The notes under the pieces are model-generated. The model made no database searches. It had not been told where the DNA came from and saw only the letters and a program-made list of their open reading frames with translations. A program made the translations under genes and the position numbers. A stretch of DNA of 64,000 bases from Eutypa lata (lineage: Eukaryota; Ascomycota; Sordariomycetes; Xylariales; Diatrypaceae), in NCBI GenBank assembly GCA_022661535.1, contig JAKULF010000005.1:372001-436000 (forward strand), given 5' to 3'. The stretch's first letter is position 1; every line of letters starts with the position of its first letter. Shown piece after piece: positions 35,440 through 47,047 of this stretch.

Positions 35440-36230
35440 GATCGCGACTAGAGATTGACTAAAGTTTAAACGAACTGTACTCGTTTGGCCTGGCGAAGTT
35501 TCAATGACCAAGGGAAAAGGAAGTCGGGTACTAGCAGTGTTGTTTTATATCGAGGTCCTCCTTATCATACGTTTAACTGTGGTCGTTCGAATTGCGGAAG
35601 ATGGAGCTTCCTACTATTGCAGGGGCGTGATTGAATTTCTCCACCAACCGCAAAATCGCATACTTATTTCATCAGGCCCACATCACGACCCCTGGTATGT
35701 TTACAACTAAAGTCCGCTTGTTTCAAACATCCACACTCGTCCGACTACTGTAAGTCAATGTAAGGAGGTTTCTTGGATTTGTGATCCCACCAATCAGTAA
35801 GATACGAAAAAGGCACTGCATACGACGTTAGATATTAATGAGTGTACGCATACCCCGTACTACTTAGTCCCCCCTATTTTGTATTTCACAAATAGTGGGT
35901 CCTCTTTGACCGTTACCTGCTTAGTTAGATTCTTTATAGAAAGTACTTCATTATGATTAATATGTATAGTCTTTATAATACAACCCTATGAATCTGGTAT
36001 ATTCATATTCTCTGTTTCCCCTTATTATTCTGCTCTTCATCTGCTCTTTCGCTACCGCCACTGACCTTAAAGAGCTGTAATATTCTAGTTAGCTATTAGT
36101 AACATTATGTTTATATGCGACACGTAGAGGATTTTACATATCAAACCCAACCCACCTTTTGTTAACTTGAGTCCGAGTAGCAGAGGTTGATTACTCTATA
36201 ATAAGTAGTATAAAATATCGTGCCACTCTT
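35440..36230. other. Intergenic region, no gene seen
   Basis: An AT-leaning stretch between two minus-strand genes, containing the promoter of the LPMO-like gene and the 3' end of the kinase-like gene. Short open frames here have no protein character. Confidence 0.5.
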
Positions 36231-37647
36231 CTAGATATTGGCCCGCGTTGCAATATATTCAGCGGACAGTGTCATGTCTCTAACGTACTGCGCAATCTTT
36301 TCATCGGATTCCCACGCAGATTGTGGCGCCCCCGGGAAATGCTGTGGACCAGTTTTATTTTGGGTGGCATTTTGGACAGTGGTTATCAATTCGGCCAAGG
36401 TCGGGCGGAGCTTATGGTCGGCCGAAGCGCATCTACAGGCGAGGTCGTATAGGTCTCTGTCGAGATTTGGCCGCATGGCGAGGAAGGTAGCCCGGGGCGT
36501 AGCGAAGTGTCCATATAGTCCTTGCATGACCTAGATCTCGTCAGTACCCTCACGAATCATAAATCCAAGCGGACCCAAATATCCGTGTACATAATACTGT
36601 AAGCTTACCCGGCCAACCTGATAAATATTTCCTTGTGATATTGTACTAGATGTAACACCCGGGCTGGATTATTAATATAGGGATCTCCAAATAAGCGTTG
36701 GTCATAACACACTCTAATTTTGACTGGAATTCGGCGTTGTCGGATGTAGCTTCTCCAAAGTCGATCATCTTCAATATGGGAAACTTGAAGTGCTTATTCC
36801 CACCAAAGTCACCAAATAACACTATCATAGTCAGTCTTCAGACCCGAGGACCTTGGATCTAAGATCTTACGATTTTTATTATTCTCCAAATCACCGTGAT
36901 ATATCTGCTCATCGTTGATAGTCGGCTCTTGCGGCGGTAGGGTCTCAGGGGTGGTACCTGCTACATGTCACTCGTTAGTTTGACTTTGGTATAGACTGAA
37001 CGACATCACAAGCTTACAGTTAGGTGGTTGAGAACCCCGCCTCTGTCTCCTAACAGGTGGTCTGGCGAGTGCCAAAGCCATCCGTGCTACTTAGTTAAGT
37101 AAGTAAATCTTGCTTTCAATTTATCTGTATGGGTCAGGGGCTTGGTATATAGGACGTACGGCACAGGAAAATGAGCCAAAGCACCCGGTTTGGTATGGGT
37201 ATAAAGTCTGGATGTGTTCGAGTCCTTTGAATAAAGTCGTCCAAACTGAGGTTTGGTATGTATTCTGTAATTAAAAATATCTTTTTTTCCAGGGGAGAAT
37301 CCGCTGCTATGTTTTCTGGGACTAGCATTCTTCCGTCCGCCAGGATAGGTTGGGCAACGTGGAGGTATCCAGCTAGGCGCTATCGATCTAGTTATTAATA
37401 GTCATTGTTCTCAAAACGTCTTTAAAAAACTTACTTCTGTAATATCGATCTCTTTTCGAATGCTGGCAACGTCGCCTCCAGGGAGAATGTATTTAACCAC
37501 TATCTTCCTCTGCAGCTCACCATGAGGCCCCAGTTGTCGAAACTTCCAGGCCGCCCCATTTGCCCCGGCACCAGCAGACCCGTCGGATTTGAAACGTCGA
37601 GAGTCGTTTTCAAAGATGTTAATAAGCCAGTCAGGCCGCGACATCAT
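36231..37647 (-). CDS. Protein-kinase-like protein, HGD in place of HRD
   Basis: Seven exons join in frame: 37647-37435, 37379-37160, 37086-37018, 36960-36871, 36821-36713, 36645-36609 and 36530-36231. They total 1038 nt and give 345 aa. The Gly-rich loop (GSAGAGANGAAWKF) precedes KIVVKYI with the putative ATP-binding Lys52. The hinge region reads IFLITEYIPN. The catalytic loop is YHGDLENNKN (His189-Gly190-Asp191), and KMIDFGEA holds the DFG-type Asp218. The metal-binding Asn expected seven residues after the His is Lys196 in this model, with Asn at 195 and 197. The C-lobe has NIYQVGRVMQGLYGHF and RPTLAELITTVQNA. HGD-type catalytic loops are common in fungus-specific kinases. Activity is uncertain and the substrate unknown. 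Exon 6 is only 37 nt. Confidence 0.78.
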
Positions 37648-38562
37648 TCTATCGCCTTATGCGAATCGTGCCATAGACACCACGTATAATTTGAATTACT
37701 GGTGATGTTCTCTCTCTTCATTTCATTGTTGATGGTTCCTGTGTATCATCAAGTGTCCAATCTCCTATATGTGTATCTAATGTAGGATTAATATGAAAAG
37801 AGTTACGTTTCCGGAATCAATGACAAAGGGAGTCGTACAAGCCATTGTACCAAGCCCATTGTAATAAGCCTATTGTACTAAGCCGGCAGGAAATACCATT
37901 TCACAATACTCCTGGCGTGATTAGACAGACAAAGACTGGAATATATGAAGTACGCCAAAGTAAGCATGGTAGAACAATCCATCTTATTGTATACCAATCC
38001 CAGGCTTATGTTTCGTGACTTCTTTAATATTCAGACTTTTAATTAAAACTAGGATAACAGTAAATAACATGAATTTCTTACTGGGGATGTAAAACTCATC
38101 AATTAACTGTTTATAGCGTCTTAATACAATGATACTTCTTTAGTATTCGATTAGCCCCTTAACTAATACTTACTGTTAAACTAATTGACTCATTCTGTTT
38201 ACGAAGGTATTAGATGCAATATTTACGGTGCGGACTTCACATCATTCCCGATATATTAACCGATGCAAATACTCATTTAAGACAACTTTATAAGTAATGA
38301 ACATACCTACCTGAATTTACTATTAGGTTTGATTGGCGACGTGAGATACTAATATTTGTTAGATTATACTCTCTTAATGCATTTGTTCTCAGCTAGATAT
38401 AAATCTCTGCCTGACAGGCAATGAAGTAAGGGGCCCTTTTTGTAAGCAAGGCTAGCTGTCCAAGGATCAAACACCAAGCACCCCGCACCTTTCCACTCTC
38501 CAAGGTTTCCATGGGCTGGACATGGAAGCTATCCTCTTCGACGCAAATCAAAGTTCTTAGTC
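37648..38562. other. Intergenic region with a short tandem repeat
   Basis: No gene is seen. It holds the promoter of the kinase-like gene and the upstream side of the P450 relic. A 13-14 bp tandem repeat lies at 37839-37884 (separate entry). Confidence 0.5.
37839..37884. repeat. Tandem repeat, unit about 14 bp, 3.3 copies
   Basis: Units read aagccattgtacc, aagcccattgtaat, aagcctattgtact and then aagcc. The copies differ by single substitutions or one base in length. Confidence 0.7.
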
Positions 38563-40017
38563 ATGTCGACTACGATTTCACCCATCACGCTCTTCATAGC
38601 TGTTCTATCAATCGGCTGGTTGGTCTGGAGGCTCTGGGGCAAGCTTTTGCCTGCTAAATCGCTGCCGGGCATACCGCTCGTAGAATTTGGCGGGAGCAAC
38701 TCGAGGGAGAGGTACACGAGTGACCCCGGGAGCCTTATAGGCAAGGGCTACGACACAGTGAGAACCATCCCTTCATCTCGGCCTCTATATAGCTCTGTGA
38801 TTAGTAACCATTTTGACAGCACACAAGACATGGGCAACCGTTTTGCATACGGGATTTCTTGAATCCTGACCGACCACGTGTCTTCCTACCTGTTAAGTAC
38901 ATGGTGGAGGTCAGGAACGCGCCGCAGGAGAAGCTGAGCCTTCCTGCCATTTTGAACAATGTTTACACCCCTTTCCCACACATTTCTGATCTTGTCGCTC
39001 TGACCAGACCACTTTAGACATCAACTATGAGCAAAGTTGGGGGCCCACGAATTACGGAAGAGATCCAAACCAGTACCCGGGTTGACCTCAACCGCGCGTT
39101 GAACGAGCTCATCGAACCCGTGCAGACGTTGTGTTTCGAAGTTGCGAAAAGGGAGATGCCTGCCTGCCCGGACTGGACCTCGGTCATGCTGTACCCTCAG
39201 ATACTGGCACTGTTTTCCCAAATGTCAGCGCGCGTCATGGTTGGTCCTGAGCTCTGCGAGTCTTGGCCTCCCATCGCGATGAAGTACATCACCCGCGTCC
39301 TCGCCGCCCAGGGGTGCGATTCGGAAGAAGTACTACCCCGTGCTCTACTGGATGGCCTACTATCTGAACTCGGAAGTGGCCCAAGTGAACGCAGCACGCC
39401 ACGAGGCCGCCGAGCTGGTGCGCCCCGTGCTCGAAGCGCGACAGGCTGACTACGCTACGCGAGGCGCAGGGGTCGAGAAGCATGACGATTTCATCCTATG
39501 GATCATGGACAACTATCGCGCGAATGGCAAGACCGTCACGCCGGACGAGACCGTGCAGAACATTTTCATCGTCTTGTTTGCGTCCATGCACGGTACATCC
39601 TTCATTGCGCTGCAGTCGCTCTTCGGCCTAATTGGCACGCCTGGCGCTCTGGCTGAGATCCGTGGGGAGATTGATCACGTGGTGAAGAAGGAGCCCTCGG
39701 GCTCGCCTGTGTGGACGCGTCACATGCTGGGGGAGCTTAAGATTATGGATTCATTTATGAAAGAGACGTTGCGTATGAAACCGTTCCAGTAAGGTAAGAG
39801 ACCTGTCCATCTACCGCATCTGCCCCACTGACCGAAGTGTACCTACTTACTTAACTTACATGACGCAGCCACGGTCCAACGTGTCGCAATGACCCCAGAT
39901 ACGTTCAAAGATGGGCTGCACGTCCCCGATGGCGCGCAGGGCCGGCCTGCTGAGTCGAGGCGGTTCATGGACCTAACGCCAGATACGTCGGTACCGGTGT
40001 TGGTTAGAGATCTGTAA
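38563..40017 (+). pseudogene. Cytochrome P450 pseudogene lacking the heme-ligand region
   Basis: Resembles microsomal fungal P450s of the ent-kaurene-oxidase-like group. Exon 1 (38563-38757) encodes a membrane anchor, LFIAVLSIGWLVWRLWG, and the proline hinge LPGIPLVEF. A 62-nt intron ends at 38819. The frame then reads HGQPFCIRDFLNPDRPRVF up to TAG at 39015-39017. Here a -1/+1 frameshift pair hides the segment TLDINYEQ, after which VGGPRITEEIQ returns. An extra G near 39315 shifts the frame again before KKYYPVLYWMAYYL. The helix K motif MKETLR is present near 39760. The intron after KPFQ no longer splices in frame. The last part jumps from TVQRVAMTPDTFKDG and HVPDGA straight to RRFMDLTPDTSVPVLVRDL. 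That skips about 90-100 residues, including the FxxGxxxCxG heme loop. It cannot make an active P450. Confidence 0.85.
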
Positions 40018-42164
40018 TGTTAAGTAGCTAGAAGCTGCTTTTATGTTAGCCAGAACGTCTAGGTTATTCGAATTGTCTTGAGGTGGTGTTCTAAGGTAGA
40101 TTTATGGTTTGTATAATTCATTAAAGCATGTGGGTGCAAGATAATTACCAATCTAGAAAGTTTAAAGTTCGTAAATGCTGCTGGTGCTACCATTGACATT
40201 ATCTATAAAGCTGATTTCCACAGTCACTGAATCTACCTTTAGGAACATCATTTAGTAGTGTTAGTCTTGGTAATTAACAAGATGTGTGAACATCAGTCCG
40301 TTGTCATTAAGACATAATGGTAAATAATCCCTATAGCTAACGGGGTAATGACTTCTCCACGATCACACTCATCAAATGCTTGCTCTAACTAAGCTGAGCA
40401 TAGGAATTGACCATAAACAATTCATATAGGATAGGTAGATACAACCTATTGGGCACCAGGGCCAACTACGACGTATATACCAAGGGGAGTTTGCCCCCCG
40501 TGATAGCTACAACGAGTCAGCCTTCATTATCTTGTCATCTGCTACCTACACTACAAGCCTCTACCGATATAGTAACTATTAACACAGGTCACATAGAACT
40601 AGTCCATTCTTTGACAAGGATGTACCAAGTAGCTTGAATACGCTGCTCTCTTAAGCAGCGAAAGAAAGTTTCCCGCAAACACCCCGTCAAGTTTGAATGA
40701 TGGAACACCGGTGATGTCTACACACTTTTAGAACAACAAGGATTAATGGCAAGGAACTTTAGGCTTAGCTGCAGGATAGGGGTCAGCCCTTACACACCAT
40801 GCTGCACTAGGCAAATTTCATAACATCGAGAGCTATACGGTTCCGCCACAAGCTTTTGCCGAGAAGATTGCCATGGCTTGGAGAGACTGGAATAAGTTGG
40901 TCTAAGGAGGCTTAATTGGTAAGATTACGTAGTGTACAAAATAATTGAGTCTTTCATCCCTCCATCGGAATGGCATGGATCAAATCACGCCTGGGGCAAT
41001 TGACTTCACTATGTCATGATCTACTTCCGATGATATCACTCTATATTTGGAGCTAGTTTATGCGGTTTGAATTAACGAATGCCTTGACTTCGGAATGCTT
41101 CATCCTTGTTAGTACTAAGGCTGAGCTCGCCTTGTCTCCAAATACGTGGGCCTAGACCAGCCACGCTTGACCTTGGTAGTGCTGATGTATTGTCATATTG
41201 TGGCTTATATAGCTATAACTAAAGTATCCTTCTTGTCAGATATGGAAACCTTAGCGAGGCTGCTGACCACCTAGCCCTTTAACGAAATACTTCCCGAGCA
41301 AGTTTAGCGAGTTGATGTGATAGCTCACCATTGTAGCAGGCTAATATTTAGCTGACTTGCTAAGATGGACAGCTTTAAGTGATATGGATAGTTTCCAATT
41401 CTTTTTACAAATCAGACTAGGTATCAAGAAATAGAGTAATTATTTCGACCACTCAACGTTGGAGCAGTTGTGGTTTTAGTGATTACGACATTGTTTTCTT
41501 CTTCCGTGTCTAGTTTTCTTCACAATCGCAAATCCTACTTAAATTGGGGTAAAGGTACATGTTAGTAGCATTGGACGTGAAAGGGGCTCCAATTGGCTAT
41601 ATGCTAAGTTTTGGAGTGTAAGATAAGCGCGAGGATATAAATTAAAGAAGAATACGTTGTGTTACACGAACAGGTTACACAGAATTGACTGCGGCCTCCA
41701 CGTCGTATTCCTGCTACTCAGATCTAAATATCGACTCCTAGCCTTACCCGAGATATGTGACCCATGATCTAGCCGGATGACCGGCGTGTTCGATTAAACG
41801 CCTTGTAAGCAGAGGCTGACCGTAGCTATCATCTAAGTAATACCTAAGCTGGCGAACCCTGACCAATCAAAATGGCGCGATTTCGAATGCGAGTAAGCAT
41901 TTCTCACGACAGCTTATACGAGACAGGTAGAAATCTCCAATGGAAACAGAAGTGCAACGAATCTATAGGCCGCCTCTTTATCTCGTAAGGTGGGCGGCTT
42001 TATAGAAGCGGTGTGCTATCATAAGGCGTTATCTACAACAAAGAATCCGAAATAACATATAATGTCGGACGATTCTCAAGAGCTCTAGAGCAAAACCCGA
42101 CTGATTCCTTACAAAAGAATACCGAGCCTTGTACAACCATAGTAAGCCACAGTTGCCGTACAAA
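40018..42164. other. 2.1 kb intergenic region, no gene seen
   Basis: No frame with protein character or clear repeat is seen on either strand. The rightmost few hundred bases must hold the DyP peroxidase promoter. Confidence 0.5.
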
Positions 42165-43919
42165 ATGACGTCGCAAATCGAACTCAAGAACATCCAGGGA
42201 GACATCGTGTACGCAGCCTTATCATTAACACTAGGCGTATAAATGATTAACATGGATATTTAGGCCCGGTCTCCCAAAGAAGGCAGAGTCATTCTTCTTC
42301 TTCAGGATTCACAACGTTGATGACTTCCGCCCTAAACTCCACAAGCTGGTTCCGCTTATCACCACTGCGGAGAGCGTCTCGTCTAGCCGAGAAGCAATCC
42401 GTCAGCACAGACAATCCGATAGCAGTCTCCTCCCCATTGCCTTTGTCAACATTGCGTTCTCCGCCAAGGGCCTTGAGAAGGTCAGTAATTAGCTCAATAT
42501 TATGTCGGTGGTGGTTTACGATGAACTGACATTAGCAGCTTGGACTCAACCCTGCCGATGCCAACGATGAAGGGTTCACCAAGGGCCAGTTAGCCGATGC
42601 GAAAGAACTCGGTGACGATTTGAAGCAGTCATCCGAAAACCCCGATTGGGTCCCTGAGTTCAGGAAGGAGATCGACGGCGTGATCATCGTCGCCGGAGAC
42701 AGTCAACGCAGCGTCAATAAGCAGCTACACAAAGCTCTTGATGTTCTTGGAAGCACCGTCAAGGAAGTGCTCAATCTCTCTGGGCATTCTCGTCCTGGGA
42801 AAGAGGATGGTCATGAACAGTACGCCTCTTCCATAGGTAATCATACCATGCATGTTACTAACGATAATAGCTTTGGGTTCGAAGATGGCATCTCCAACCC
42901 CGTCGTCAAAGGGTTAGGCGACGATGTCTCCGGCCAAGGACCTGTTAAGCCTGGGTAAATTCACCTTTATTCTACATCAATTCCCGAAGTAGCTAACACA
43001 CCATAGTGTTATTTTCTGTGGTCGCGATGGTGACTCTAAGCCGGACCGCTCCTCTTGGGCCCTCGACGGTAGCTTCCTAGCCTTCCGTCTCTTGCAACAA
43101 CTAGTGCCAGAGTTCAATCAGTAAGAAGTCCCCTTATTCCCCTTCCAAAAGCCATCATCTTCCAAAATCTAACTCACGACCGAAGATTCCTCTTCCAAAA
43201 CGCCCTTCAAGTTGGTGACCCCACCGTCGACGGCGCCGAGCTCCTAGGTGCCCGCCTTACCGGTCGTTGGAAGTCAGGGGCCCCTCTTGCTATCACACCC
43301 CTGCGCGACGACCCTGCCCTAGCCGAGGATCCGGATCGTAGAAACAAGTTCGAGTTCAACCCGGGCTCGCAAGAGGCTTGTCCCTTCGCAGCCCATGTGC
43401 GCAAGATGAACCCTCGCAGCGACATCCCCATCACGGGTATCAACCCCCACCGCATAATCCGCCGAGGTATCCAATATGGACCAGAGGTCAGCGCGGAAGA
43501 GAAAAGACATAACCGAACGGAGAAGGATCGTGGGTTGCTGTTTGTCAGCTACCAGAGCAGCCTCGAAGATGGGTTCCAGTTCTTGCAGAAGAGTAAACTT
43601 CTCTCTATAGTTCCTCATATCTTCATACTTCCCGTACTAACTATTCGAAATAGGCTGGGCAAACCCAACAACCTTCCCACCTGGAAAGACACAGACGCCA
43701 GGACAGGATCCGCTTATTGGCCAGATTGTGGACGCGGACAACATGGGTGCCAGGTCTATGAGTGGTGCGGACCCGGGCAACACTGCCTCGACTCTGGACC
43801 TAGGCTTCCAAAAATGGGTTGTCGCTAAAGGTGGTGAATATTTCTTCTCGCCATCCATCCCCGTTCTGCGAGATGTCTTTGCAGCTGGGTTTACAATCCA
43901 GGAGAGTGATGAACTTTGA
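42165..43919 (+). CDS. DyP-type (dye-decolorizing) heme peroxidase
   Basis: These heme enzymes use hydrogen peroxide to oxidise dyes and phenolic or lignin-related compounds. Seven exons join in frame: 42165-42208, 42264-42480, 42539-42819, 42871-42954, 43007-43120, 43186-43592 and 43654-43919. They total 1413 nt and give 470 aa, a usual fungal length. The start reads MTSQIELKNIQGDIVPGLPK, with IQGDI typical for the family. The distal GxxDG motif is GFEDGISNP with catalytic Asp186. The proximal heme ligand should be His317 in FAAHVRKMNPR, followed by HRIIRRGIQYG. The end reads FFSPSIPVLRD. No signal peptide is evident, so it may act in the cytosol or leave by another route. Splice sites are canonical except for a GAAG acceptor at exon 6. 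No lesion is seen. Confidence 0.92.
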
Positions 43920-44257
43920 GTTGAGAGTTCCGGACCAGACATTATTCATATCCCTTTATATACATCAACGAGGTGCGGTTGTTGATAAGGGTAAAAGTCT
44001 ACTCGTTTTTTTTCATAGTATTGTCCGTATAATTTCCTTACTTTCAAAGTGAATGTTCCATATGAATGCGGCGTGCAAGTCACAAAACTCATATCTATTG
44101 ACGTAATGGTGAGATTGTTTTGTTACATGGGTATGTAGTAGCACACTATACCATCGTAACACCTAACCGTTACTTAGCGACTTTCCCCCTTGGATGACGC
44201 GACTTAATCACCACTTGTGGTCAAATATTTCTCCCGCTAATTATATCCGACTTTCCG
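43920..44257. other. Shared 3' region of two convergent genes
   Basis: This 338-base AT-leaning stretch separates the stops of the DyP peroxidase (+) and the hydrolase (-). No gene is seen. Confidence 0.5.
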
Positions 44258-45256
44258 TCAAACCCCAGCTGCTGTGAGAAAGGCGCCGCAAAGCTCTATG
44301 AAGCGATCTCTCTCCTCCCAGTGTGACATATGACTGGCGTTCTGGAGCGTTACCCACTTGACCTTCGGAATTGTCCGAAACCATGGTTCGAAACAGGTAT
44401 CTCTCACTTCATCGTGCTTCCCGTTAATGAGCAAAGTCGGCACCTCGATATCGTGTCCCCATTTGTACCCCTCCCAGCCCTTGAAAGCAGTACCAATGAT
44501 GACGAATTCCGAGGGTCCTTGCCTGAAGAGTCGTGTTAGCGTAATATAAGCAACCCTTTTTCACAATCGAAATGCTCACATAGTAAGGTACGAAGTTGGA
44601 TCCTCTTTGAGATGCCTGAAAGCCTCCTGCACTGGCTCTGGCATAGGATCGATCCGACAAACATGCTTCTTATTGAACACCAACGCAGCCTCCTGGAACT
44701 TCTCGCTCGTATGGTCCCCTTGCCGGTCGCACTCCTCGAGCGTTTCGCGCACATCCGGTGGCAATTGAGAGAGGGTGTATTTGCAACCCTCCATATAAAG
44801 AGGGATGCTCGCGGGCGAGCTAACAAGCACCAACCTCTTGAGCCCCTTCGGCTTACGGGCCGCATACGTGCTCCCAAGCATGCCACCCCAGCTCTGGCCC
44901 AGGAGGTAGAACCCCTTTCCACGGAGCTGTAAGTGGTCGATAAGATTGTCGAGCTCCTGGACAAAAAGGTCGAATGTCCAGAAGGTGTCGTCGCCCATCT
45001 TCTCTTGCAAGTGCGTGGAGCGACCACACCCGATCTGGTCGTAGAAAATGACAGGGACAGAGTGTTTGTCGTGAAGATCAATTAGGGGCTCGAGGTATTC
45101 ATGGCCGCCTCCTGGTCCGCCGTGAAGAGCAATGAGGGGCACGACGTCGGATTCGAGACTACTAATGACCTTATACCAAGTTTTGCATGGTTTCCCAGCG
45201 CCTGGGGCATCAAAGGCGATTTCTCCTTCCGACATGGCTCGTATGGCTCTATTCAA
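44258..45256 (-). CDS. Alpha/beta hydrolase, proline iminopeptidase-like (S33)
   Basis: Two exons, 45256-44580 and 44522-44258, join in frame across a 57-nt intron to give 313 aa. The fold opens with LIALHGGPGGGHEYL (oxyanion-hole HGGPG at 45-49) and FYDQIGCGRS. The nucleophile elbow is GQSWGG with Ser122. Asp263 in NGKHDEV and a His in NASHMSHW (290 or 293) complete the triad. The family cleaves N-terminal proline or hydrolyses amino acid amides. Length is normal. No signal peptide is seen, so it is probably cytosolic. The first Met is followed by a second at position 8 (MSEGEIAF), which looks more family-like as a start. Confidence 0.9.
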
Positions 45257-47047
45257 CTAGTCAACTAGGGAGGGGTTCAAGAGAGTTATGGTTATTGTAG
45301 GACTAGGGATTGCCGCCTAGTAGAAGGGGTGAGGGGTAAAATCTTGATCCTTTATCATTGATGGACTTGAGTAACTAGCAGATATATATAATGGTCAAGC
45401 CTTGTAGCACTTGCGGGGTCCCTCGTGAAACCATTCAGTAAGATAGAGAAGAACATGCTGCATGCTCATCCACGCATATTCACTCTATGGTCATTGAAAG
45501 TTGGCAGATTTCTGACCGATAATACGCCGCCGGTAGTGGCATACCTGCATATGTGTTTGCAACACTCTATAGCCGTGGGTTAACACCAAAGTTTCAATTG
45601 GTCATCTGATCCACCATCACAAACATAAGATAAGCTTACATGGATTAGATCCCTTGGTAAAGGTTGTAACAGCATATACATCGTTACGAAAGCTGCAGTT
45701 AGCTACATACTTAGTATGTTTGTGGTTCATGCCAGGGGCAATCATACATTTTTGGTGGATCATAATTAGTTAGTCACAACCAATCATGATGCATCTTCTT
45801 ATGCTGTTGTAGTGATGCTGCTGGGTAGGTATATGCAAGTGTGTCCCAGCAATACTCGATACCAACATTGCCCACTTTGCAAATCTGTTTGCTTTGCGAA
45901 TAGCCAGACATTCAGATTTCCCTGGTTTTCCGAGTTAAGCCTCTAATAGAACCGTGAATCTACAAAGGTAGTGCGAGGACTATTGAATTCATTTCGTACC
46001 CAGAAACTCCTTGCTGAGTATTATGTGCAAGTAGAATTCTCATGATCACGTAAAGCCCAGAGAACTGTGTCTCCCAATCACAAGCTTGTAGCATTGTTGA
46101 TTAGCTAAGTCGTGAGCCGCGGCAGAGAAAGCAACATCGGGAGTGATATGATTGCTGCATATTTCGACTATTGCGTCATGCTAAATACGTTGCTTCTATA
46201 TTAAATATAAAGAATGGCCTAAACAAAACAAGTAATAAAATAGAGATGGGAAATACTTGGTTATGCGATCCCAGAAGTAAGCGATGGCTTATTAGGCAAG
46301 GATAGTTAATCGGATCTTCAACTAGGGAATCAATTACCCTGGAACCTTGAGCTCTCGTTCGCATACAGTTGACTGGAGAGTTTAAACCTCAATTCATTTT
46401 CGGTACGAAGTAATTGTCTTTCCGATTGGTTAGCATCATGATTTTGCTCAGGCGCAGGTCCATCTTAAGATAGAGGAAACATGTTAAACACAACTCGGAC
46501 TTAGACTAAAATTGCGGGATAACTATCATTGTACACTACGTGAAGTAAAAATCACTTTCGGTATTCTCCAAATCGGTTGTATTTATGTTCTTCCGCCAAT
46601 TCGTTTACCAACTCGTGAAGATATATGGTGTGCAGAGATTTGCCCTATCCCCTATATGTTCTAGTCCTTGATTATACTTAGCCGTCCCCAGTCAGCCTAA
46701 GACAATATAAGTCTCAGCGGCTTACTGTAACTACATAATTACATATTATTAAGGGGCTAAAGCTGCAGCCCTACGAAGTGCGTCTCATTGCACTGCACCA
46801 TGAGTCTTACTTAGCGCATTGATCCTTGTGGCGCAGCTGTTTGTATCTACAGGTTTTCAGAACCCCGCCCCTTTTTCACAGTTATATGCATTATAGATGA
46901 TCATTATTTAAAAGCAAGGAAATTCCTACGAAATTAAGCTTTCGTCTTCTCAATTAGTGAATTGCTTATTAAGTGGCGCTGTTCAATGCCGATGCCAGAA
47001 ACTCGTACGCTCGATTCATCGATTCTGACAGCCACAAGGAGTGAGCA
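45257..47047. other. 1.8 kb intergenic region, no gene seen
   Basis: No frame with protein character or notable repeat was found. It contains the promoters of the divergently placed hydrolase (left) and arrestin-like gene (right). Confidence 0.5.

Noticed and set aside
37131..37220. Possible tRNA: GTTCGAGTCC resembles a B box with an A-box-like string upstream
   Set aside because: The sequence lies inside a coding exon of the kinase-like gene and has no acceptor stem or cloverleaf.
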